A DNA stretch of 64,000 nt from Granulicella sp. 5B5 (GTDB lineage: Bacteria; Acidobacteriota; Terriglobia; Terriglobales; Acidobacteriaceae): contig NZ_CP046444.1 of the NCBI RefSeq assembly GCF_014083945.1, positions 1,302,001 to 1,366,000 on the forward strand, in the 5' to 3' direction. Below are positions 58,038-64,000 of the stretch, one piece after another. A program made the position numbers and the translations under genes. Positions within the stretch are counted from its first letter, which is position 1; the number at the start of each line of letters is the position of its first letter. The notes below the pieces were generated by a model. That model searched no databases. It was not told the origin of the DNA and saw nothing but the letters and a program-made list of their open reading frames with translations.

Positions 58038-59129
58038 ATGTCGAACTATAGGCTTCTCGCCGCCGCTCTCGCCTTCACACTCACCGCGCACGGCCAGTCG
58101 GTCACCAACCCCAAAGCCTCCATCCTCGACGTCCCCGCCCGCCAGTCGTTCCTCCACTCCACCACCGACCCACGCCTTCGCGACGCCATCGCGCACCTCG
58201 GCTCCTGCGTCAATACACCCGTCGTCCCGGCCCCCACCGGCGTCATCGACATCCCCCACCACTATCTCAGCGGCTCGCACGGCCCCACCAATCCTGCCGA
58301 AGCCGCCGCCACGCGCGTCTACGGCGCCTTCGAGCGCCGCATCACCGCTGGCATGAACCAGTACGTCGCCACCGGCAGCCACGCCGAAGCCGCCTGCGCA
58401 CTCGCGCAGCTCGACACCTGGGCACAAGCCCACACGCTCCTCGACTACGACCCCAAAGAGTCCTCACAAGCCTGGTTCCAGGTCGAGTGGACACTCAGTT
58501 CTGCAGGCGTCACCGACTCCGTCCTCGTGAACGACCCTGCGCTCAACCCCACACAACAAGCCCGCGTCGCCGTATGGCTCAACGCCGCGGCGCACAAGCT
58601 CATCTCCTACGAGAAGCCCGGCGAGTTCGGCAACAACCATCACTACTGGCGGGCCCTCGCAGCCATCTCCGTCGGCGTCGCCACGCACGACAACGACCTC
58701 TTCCGCTTCGGCGTTGACACTTACAAGCAAGCCATCTCCGAGATCGACTCCAACGGCGCCTTCCCCCGCGAGATGGCCCGCCACGAGCGCGCCATCCACT
58801 ACCAGGCCTTCGCCCTCCAGCCGCTCGTCCTCATCGCCGAGTTCGCCACCCGCCAGGGAACCAATCTCTACGCCTACTCCTCACACAACCACACCCTTCG
58901 CGACGCCATCATCTTCCTCGGCCGCGCCATCGACAACCCCGCCCTCGTCAAGCCCTACGCCTCCGAAACCCAGGACACCCACTTCGGCCCCGACGACTAC
59001 GCTCCCTTCGAGTTCTACGCCGCACGCTTCGGCACCACCGGCCTGCCACCGTCCATCGTCAACGGCCTCCAGCATCCCACCTACGCCACCCGCATCGGAG
59101 GTAGCACAACCATCCTTGCCGGTAAATAG
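58038..59129 (+). CDS. Secreted alginate lyase (PL5-like)
   Basis: A 363-residue protein with a signal peptide (MSNYRLLAAALAFTLTAHGQ). An all-helical alginate lyase fold is indicated by the conserved GEFGNNHHYWRALAAISVGV and FPREMARHERAIHYQAFALQPLVLIAE, which carry the catalytic Asn-His and Arg-His-Tyr residues of AlgL-type enzymes. It would cut mannuronate-rich alginate by beta-elimination. TACCTT lies 7 nt before ATG 58038, the chosen start; an upstream frame would overlap the acyltransferase gene and lose the signal. Confidence 0.88.
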   Translation: MSNYRLLAAALAFTLTAHGQSVTNPKASILDVPARQSFLHSTTDPRLRDAIAHLGSCVNTPVVPAPTGVIDIPHHYLSGSHGPTNPAEAAATRVYGAFERRITAGMNQYVATGSHAEAACALAQLDTWAQAHTLLDYDPKESSQAWFQVEWTLSSAGVTDSVLVNDPALNPTQQARVAVWLNAAAHKLISYEKPGEFGNNHHYWRALAAISVGVATHDNDLFRFGVDTYKQAISEIDSNGAFPREMARHERAIHYQAFALQPLVLIAEFATRQGTNLYAYSSHNHTLRDAIIFLGRAIDNPALVKPYASETQDTHFGPDDYAPFEFYAARFGTTGLPPSIVNGLQHPTYATRIGGSTTILAGK

Positions 59130-59135
59130 CGCCGC

Positions 59136-59207
59136 GCCTTTGCTCTCGCTTTTCTTTCTGTTATTCCGAGCGCAGCGAGAAACCTGCTTCTAGCGCGCGA
59201 AGCGCGT
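59136..59207 (+). repeat. 70-bp GAGCGCAGCGAGGAACCTGC repeat, copy 3
   Basis: CCTTTGCTCTCGCTTTTCTT, then TTATTCCGAGCGCAGCGAGA and AACCTGCTTCTAGCGCGCGA. It directly follows the alginate lyase stop. Confidence 0.75.
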
Positions 59208-59278
59208 CTGCTCGAATCTATCCATCACTTCTTCTTATACTAATAGTAATTGCCATCACAATCACTTATGGTCGTCTC

Positions 59279-59965
59279 ATGCGACCCAACAACACCCAAG
59301 CCGTCTTTGACGCCACCGCCGCCACCTACGACCGCGACCGCATGAAGCTCATCCCCGGCCACGAAGCCTTCTATGCAGCCACGCTCGAGCTCATCCCACA
59401 AGACGCAAAACTCATCATCGACCTCGGCGCCGGCAGCGGCCTCTTCTCCGCGATGCTGCACGCAGCCTTCCCCAACGCCCACCTGCACCTCATCGACTTC
59501 TCCGAACCCATGCTCGCACTCGCCCGCCAGCGCCTCGGCCCATCTGAGGGACCGGCCCCGCGCCTCACCTACACCCTCGCCGACTACACCACCACCACTC
59601 TCCCTGCCAACTGCGACGCCATCGTCAGCGCGCTCTCCATCCACCACCTCGATGACGACATCAAGCAGGCCATCCTCCCGCGCATCCTCACCGCGCTCCA
59701 TCCCGGCGGCGTCTTCATCAACGCCGATCACATCGCCGGCCCCACTCCCGAGCTCGAACACGAATACCAGCAGCGCTGGCTCGCCACCATCCGCGCAAAC
59801 GGAGCAACAGACCAGCAAATCTCCGACTCCCTCTACCGTCAGCAGGAAGACCGCCGCACCCCCGTCGACGCGCAACTCACCTGGCTCCGCGCCGCCGGCT
59901 TCGCCCAGGTCGACTGCTGGTACAAGGCCTCCAGCTTCGCCGTCCTCACCGGCACGCGCCCGTAG
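59279..59965 (+). CDS. Class I SAM-dependent methyltransferase
   Basis: A 228-residue methyltransferase: FDATAATYDRDRMKLIPGHEAFYAATLELIP, motif I LIIDLGAGSGLFSAMLHAAFP, LHLIDFSEPMLALARQRLG, DAIVSALSIHHLDDDIKQAIL and LHPGGVFINADHI. It belongs to the UbiE/Methyltransf_25-like group, with no substrate predicted. Unrelated in detail to the methyltransferase at 44445. Confidence 0.85.
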   Translation: MRPNNTQAVFDATAATYDRDRMKLIPGHEAFYAATLELIPQDAKLIIDLGAGSGLFSAMLHAAFPNAHLHLIDFSEPMLALARQRLGPSEGPAPRLTYTLADYTTTTLPANCDAIVSALSIHHLDDDIKQAILPRILTALHPGGVFINADHIAGPTPELEHEYQQRWLATIRANGATDQQISDSLYRQQEDRRTPVDAQLTWLRAAGFAQVDCWYKASSFAVLTGTRP

Positions 59966-60055
59966 TTCTACGCAACTCACATCGAACCGCACAACTGCGG
60001 CCTAACCTCGCATACACTCGTCTCACAATCATTCTTTCCTCAGACGAGGTCTCAC

Positions 60056-63000
60056 GTGCGCGCATCCTTCGCCACTGCACTACTCTTCGCCCTTCCGCTG
60101 GTCGCACAGGCTCAAACCACGAAGCCCTCCTTCGCCACGCCCGCCATCTCACCCGACGGGCACGAGATCGCCTTCGCCTCCGGCGGCGACATCTGGACCG
60201 CGCCCGCCACCGGCGGCGACGCCCACCTCCTCATCTCCAACCCCGCCGAAGAGTCCCGCCCGCTCTACTCGCCGGACGGCACACGCCTCGCCTTCCAGTC
60301 CACTCGCACCGGTGCCGACGACATCTACGTCCTCACCTTCGCCACCGGCCAGCTCCAGCGCATCACCTACACCGACGCGCCCGTCTCCCTCGACGCCTGG
60401 TCCCGCGACGGCCAGTGGCTCTACTTCACCTCCTCCGCCGACGACGTCGGCGGCCAGGGAGACATCTTCCGCGTCCACAGCAGCGGCGGCACGCCGCTCC
60501 CCGTCTCTGCCGAGCGTTACCTCAACGAGTTCGAATCAGCTCCCTCACCCGATGGCAAATCCATCGTGCTCGTCGCCAAGGGCATCTCTTCCTCGCAGTG
60601 GTGGCGCAAGGGCCACGCACATATCGACGAGACCGAACTCTGGCTCAAGCCACTCACTCCGCCCTCCGCCACCGACGCTGGTTACAAACTCCTCCTCTCC
60701 GCCGACGCCAAACACGCCTGGCCCATGTGGTCGCCCGACGGGCACACACTCTTCTTCATGAGCGACAAATCCGGCGCGGAAAATATCTGGTCTGCCGACG
60801 CCGCCACTGGAGCCGCCAAACCCGTCACCCACTTCACCAACGGCCGTTGCCTCTGGCCCACCATCGCCTACGACGGCAAAACCATCCTCTTCGAGCGCAA
60901 CTTCTCCATCTGGTCGCTCAACACGGCCACCGGCAAGGCTTCCGAACTTAGCATCACCTTGCGCGGAGTCCCCAGCACGCCCGGCATCACCCACGAGCGT
61001 CTCAGCACATGGTCCAACCTCGCGCTCTCGCCCGACGGCAAAAAGGTAGCCGTCGTCGCCCACGGTGAGGTCTTCGCCGCCAGTGCCAAAGACGGCGGCG
61101 AGCCGCAACGCCTCACCCACACTCCTTCGGCCGAGTCCGACCCACAGTGGTCGCCCGACTCCACCAAGCTCCTCTACCTCTCCGAGCGCGACGGCGGCTC
61201 CTCCATCTACGAGTACGACTTCACCAGCAACACCGAACGCGCCCTCACGCACTCCGCCAACATCGACCTCTCCCCCACCTGGTCGCCCGACGGCAACTCC
61301 ATCGCCTACCTCCGCGACCGCAAAGAGCTCCACATCCTCACCCTAGCCGACACGAAGGGCAAAGCCGATTTGACCGATAAAGTCATCGCCAACGGTGAAA
61401 TCAACAGCTACGGCGGCTCTTCCATCGCCTGGTCGCCCGACTCGCACTGGGTCGTCTTCGTACCCACCGGCGTCGACGGCTTTACCAACCTCTTCGCCGT
61501 GCCCGCCGACGGCTCCGCCCCCGCGCGCCCGCTCACCTTCCTCGCCAACGGCCAAAACGGCTCGCATCTCGCCTGGTCGCCCGACGGCAAGTACATCCTC
61601 TTCGACACCGCACAGCGCGCCGAAACCCCACACCTCGCCCGTGTCGACCTCGTCCCCCACGTCCCCGCCTACCGCGAAGACCAATTCACCGACCTCTTCC
61701 GCAAGCAGACCACCCCGGGCGCACCCGACACCCCCTCGCACACCGAAACCAAGCCCGACACCGAAGCTCCTGCCACAGAGGTGTCATCTCGACCGGAGTC
61801 TTCGCAGTCTCATCGTGAAGACGAAGCGGAGAGACCTGCTTCTAAGACCCCGCCAAAGAAGCCCGAGCCCACCCGGATCGTCTTCGACGGCATCCGCGAC
61901 CGCCTCACCCTCCTGCCGATCGACCTCGATCTCCGCTTCCCCATCATCAGCCCCGACGGCAAAACCCTCGCGTTCCTCGCCGAGGTCTCCGGCGCCGAAA
62001 ACATCTACACCTACTCGCTCGACGAGCTCTCCCACGAGCCAGCCACCCCGCGCCAGCTCACCTCCACCGCGGGCTCCAAATCCAACATCGCCTTCACGCC
62101 CGACTCCAAGGCCCTTTACTACCTTGAAGGCGGCGGCCCCAACAGCGGCGCAGGTCCCGGCGGCACCGTCCGCAGCATCGCCATCGAAACCCGCACTCCT
62201 AAGCCCCTCATGCTCTCCACCTCCATCGACGTCGACTTCGACAAAGAAAAGATGGTCGTCTTCAACGAGGCATGGACCACCCTCGATCATCGCTTCTGGA
62301 ACGGAGAGTTCAACGGCGCCGACTGGCCGGCTCTCCGCGACGAGTGGCGGCCGTATATCGAAGGCGCACGCACCGGCCCCGAGCTCCGCCGCGACATCCT
62401 CCTCCTCATCGGCGAGCTCAACAGCTCGCACTCCGGCATCAGCAAACGCGAGCCGCCCGCCGAGCGCACCGGCCGCCTCGGTCTTCGCTTCGAGCGCGAA
62501 CCCTACGAAAGAGACGGCTCCCTCATCGTCCGCGAGATCGTCCCCCTCGGCCCCGCCGCGTTAGCCACAGCCGACGGCAAACCCGCGCCGTTGGCCGTCG
62601 GCGACCACCTCCTCGCTGTTGACGACACACCCATCACCCACGCCATCAACCTCGACTCGTTCCTTCTGGACAAGTCCGGCAAGCGCGTCGTCCTCACCAT
62701 CGCTCCGGCGGGTGACATGGCGAAGAAACACGACATCGTCGTCCGTCCCGTCCCGCTGCAGGTCGAATCCGGCCTGCTCTACCGCGCCTGGGTCGAATCC
62801 CGCCGCGCCTACGTCGATAAAGTCTCCGGCGGCAAGCTCGGCTACGTTCACCTCGCCGCCATGGGAGACGACGATCTCGCCCAGCTCTACCTCGACCTCG
62901 ACGTGCAGAACGAGTCCAAAGAAGGCGTCATCGTCGACGTCCGCAACAACAACGGCGGCTACGTCAACGGCCGCGTCATCGACGTCTTCGCCCGCAAAAA

Positions 63001-63397
63001 CTATCTGCTCATGACCCCGCGCAACGGCGCCACCGTACCCAGCCGTCAGGCGCTGGGCCAGCGCGCCCTCGGCCTGCCCACCGCGCTCGTCACCAACGAG
63101 TCCACTCTCTCCGACGGCGAAGACTTCACCGAAGGTTATCGCGCACTCCAGCTCGGCAAAGTCATCGGCACACCCACCGCCGGCTGGATCATCTTCACCG
63201 GCGCCTCCCGCCTCATCGACGGCTCCCAGGTCCGCGTCCCCGGCGAGCGCATCCGCACCCTCGACGGCAAGGACATGGAGATGCACCCCCGGCCCGTCGA
63301 CATCGAACAGCTCCGCCCCCTCGGCGAAACCGAAACCGGCGAAGACATCCAGCTCAAAACCGCCGTCACCACTCTCATCAACCAACTCAAGAAGTAA
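60056..63397 (+). CDS. Tricorn-like S41 protease with WD40-like propellers
   Basis: A 1113-residue secreted protein. A signal peptide (MRASFATALLFALPLVAQAQ) is followed by two beta-propellers built of 'SPDG..IAF.S....IW....G' blades (PAISPDGHEIAFASGGDIWTAPATGG and many more). The C-terminal part has the tricorn core domain, a PDZ-like domain (REIVPLGPAALATADGKPAPLAVGDHLLAVDD) and the S41 active site VTNESTLSDGEDFTEGYRAL (Ser1016/Ser1019). It degrades peptides in the periplasm. An in-frame palindromic repeat (61781-61839) is translated in the linker between the propeller regions. GTG start with GAGG about 8 nt upstream. Confidence 0.93.
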   Translation: MRASFATALLFALPLVAQAQTTKPSFATPAISPDGHEIAFASGGDIWTAPATGGDAHLLISNPAEESRPLYSPDGTRLAFQSTRTGADDIYVLTFATGQLQRITYTDAPVSLDAWSRDGQWLYFTSSADDVGGQGDIFRVHSSGGTPLPVSAERYLNEFESAPSPDGKSIVLVAKGISSSQWWRKGHAHIDETELWLKPLTPPSATDAGYKLLLSADAKHAWPMWSPDGHTLFFMSDKSGAENIWSADAATGAAKPVTHFTNGRCLWPTIAYDGKTILFERNFSIWSLNTATGKASELSITLRGVPSTPGITHERLSTWSNLALSPDGKKVAVVAHGEVFAASAKDGGEPQRLTHTPSAESDPQWSPDSTKLLYLSERDGGSSIYEYDFTSNTERALTHSANIDLSPTWSPDGNSIAYLRDRKELHILTLADTKGKADLTDKVIANGEINSYGGSSIAWSPDSHWVVFVPTGVDGFTNLFAVPADGSAPARPLTFLANGQNGSHLAWSPDGKYILFDTAQRAETPHLARVDLVPHVPAYREDQFTDLFRKQTTPGAPDTPSHTETKPDTEAPATEVSSRPESSQSHREDEAERPASKTPPKKPEPTRIVFDGIRDRLTLLPIDLDLRFPIISPDGKTLAFLAEVSGAENIYTYSLDELSHEPATPRQLTSTAGSKSNIAFTPDSKALYYLEGGGPNSGAGPGGTVRSIAIETRTPKPLMLSTSIDVDFDKEKMVVFNEAWTTLDHRFWNGEFNGADWPALRDEWRPYIEGARTGPELRRDILLLIGELNSSHSGISKREPPAERTGRLGLRFEREPYERDGSLIVREIVPLGPAALATADGKPAPLAVGDHLLAVDDTPITHAINLDSFLLDKSGKRVVLTIAPAGDMAKKHDIVVRPVPLQVESGLLYRAWVESRRAYVDKVSGGKLGYVHLAAMGDDDLAQLYLDLDVQNESKEGVIVDVRNNNGGYVNGRVIDVFARKNYLLMTPRNGATVPSRQALGQRALGLPTALVTNESTLSDGEDFTEGYRALQLGKVIGTPTAGWIIFTGASRLIDGSQVRVPGERIRTLDGKDMEMHPRPVDIEQLRPLGETETGEDIQLKTAVTTLINQLKK
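61781..61839. repeat. ORF-inserted palindromic repeat inside the tricorn-like gene
   Basis: It starts GTGTCATCTCGACCGGAG and ends CGGAGAGACCTGC, with an inner stem GTCTTC/GAAGAC. It is read as [20 protein letters not shown], the same frame as in rimO. Confidence 0.8.
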
Positions 63398-63410
63398 CTC
63401 CCCACAAACT

Positions 63411-63451
63411 AGCAAAGACCCACAGACGGCATCATCCCGTGGGTCTTTGCT
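63411..63451. terminator. Hairpin between the tricorn-like and MFS genes
   Basis: AGCAAAGACCCAC (63411-63423) is perfectly complementary to GTGGGTCTTTGCT (63439-63451), 13 bp, with a 15-nt loop. Confidence 0.75.
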
Positions 63452-63487
63452 ACTCCCTACTCCCTATTCCCTGCTTCCTCTACTCCA
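63450..63487 (+). repeat. Polypyrimidine repeat containing the MFS stop codon
   Basis: CTACTCCCTACTCCCTATTC and CCTGCTTCCTCTACTCC. The TAG stop of the MFS gene (63480-63482, minus strand) lies inside it. Confidence 0.7.
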
Positions 63488-64000
63488 GCGGCTCCACATG
63501 CTTCGGCCTGAACTTCGGCTTCTTCATCAAGTATCCAATCGGAATCAGACAAGCCACCAGCACCACCAGCACATGCACCACATCCACATACGCCAGCGTG
63601 CTCGCCTGCCGCAGCATCATGTCATACACCCGTCCCGTCGCCATCCCCGCCGCACTCGCAGCCGAGTAGCCCTGCGCCCGCAGCGTCGCCACAATCCCCT
63701 GCTGCATCGACTGGTACGTCCCTGACCCGCTCACAATATGCGCCGCCAGATAGCGCTGATGCACCTGCGCCCGCCGCACCAGCATCGTGCTGATGAACGA
63801 CACGCCCAGGCTGCCACCGATATTTCGCGCCAGCGCCGTCATACCGCTGACTTCATTGTTCTTCTCCTGCGGCACGCCCACATAGCTCATCAGGCTGATC
63901 GGCACAAACAGAAACGGCATCCCCAGCACCATCACCACGCGCCAGCTCGCCGCATTCCAGAACGTGATGCCAAGGTTCAAATCGCCGATTCGCCAGATTC
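63480..64000 (-). CDS. MFS exporter of the DHA2/EmrB type, C-terminal part (partial)
   Basis: The last 173 residues of a drug:proton antiporter; the frame continues past the end of the window (IWRIGDLNLGITFWNAASW). Visible helices include WRVVMVLGMPFLFVPISLMSYVGV, ALARNIGGSLGVSFISTMLVRRAQVHQ and YVDVVHVLVVLVACLIPIGYLM. The 'R..QGIGLGLLFVPI'-type and 'R..GGS.G.....T....R....H' features are typical of EmrB/QacA transporters. A TTG at 63980 is not the true start. It converges on the tricorn-like gene. Confidence 0.88.
   Translation of the reverse strand, partial: IWRIGDLNLGITFWNAASWRVVMVLGMPFLFVPISLMSYVGVPQEKNNEVSGMTALARNIGGSLGVSFISTMLVRRAQVHQRYLAAHIVSGSGTYQSMQQGIVATLRAQGYSAASAAGMATGRVYDMMLRQASTLAYVDVVHVLVVLVACLIPIGYLMKKPKFRPKHVEPLE

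Noticed and set aside
64-63487. Polypyrimidine repeats as a CRISPR array
   Set aside because: Units are irregular and contiguous, without uniform spacers, and no cas genes are present.

Overview
The window is about 64 kb of GC-rich chromosome from a Gram-negative soil bacterium, most likely an acidobacterium of the Terriglobus/Granulicella/Edaphobacter group. The reasons are a protein of the acidobacterial TIGR03435 family, LPS-core heptose genes (hldE and a family 9 glycosyltransferase), many secreted polysaccharide- and protein-degrading enzymes, strongly C-biased third codon positions, and several dispersed hairpin repeat families that I associate with acidobacterial genomes. No phage, plasmid, insertion sequence, rRNA, tRNA or CRISPR array was seen.

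Layout. 1-9 kb: the tail of a HisC-like aminotransferase, pheA, two small stress or membrane genes, an ATP-grasp gene, hldE, a heptosyltransferase and alaS. 9-14 kb: a VapBC module, a DedA/VTT-type membrane protein, the SRP RNA gene, fabH and a membrane-anchored MutS-like ATPase. 14-27 kb: pectinesterase, M13 peptidase, a TIGR03435 protein, a GH2 glycosidase, a Phd/ParE-type toxin-antitoxin pair, rimO, yacG, pgpA, a beta-helix protein and a beta-propeller. 27-38 kb: VapBC, a J-domain protein, cinA, plsY-gpsA, an M1-like peptidase, ftsY, ribD and ribE. 38-51 kb: a thioesterase, a cysteine-free Mrp ATPase, hrcA-grpE-dnaJ, rsmE, a candidate small RNA, sdaA, comM, an omega-like RNA polymerase subunit and rho. 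51-64 kb: an MscS channel, a secreted esterase-like protein, BrnTA, a MoxR-like AAA+ ATPase, an acyltransferase, an alginate lyase, a methyltransferase, a tricorn-like protease and the end of an MFS exporter.

The genes fit an aerobic heterotroph that breaks down plant and microbial polymers outside the cytoplasm. Core functions (protein targeting through ffs and ftsY, phospholipid synthesis through plsY, gpsA and pgpA, riboflavin synthesis, protein folding, transcription termination) are interleaved with the degradative genes.

The most unusual content lies between and inside the genes. At least five dispersed repeat families are present. One has conserved end boxes around a variable stem and is found in-frame inside alaS, rimO and a tricorn-like protease gene. 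A second is a two-hairpin element with fixed TTCA and TTTA loops and complementary stem changes. A third is a polypyrimidine repeat between genes that also occurs in-frame in rimO. In addition, about fifteen genes have a TANNNT -10 box only 6-9 nt before the start codon and mostly lack a Shine-Dalgarno sequence, which suggests frequent leaderless transcription. A promoter-to-terminator unit of about 135 nt near 44.1-44.3 kb looks like an unannotated small RNA or a 25-residue protein gene.
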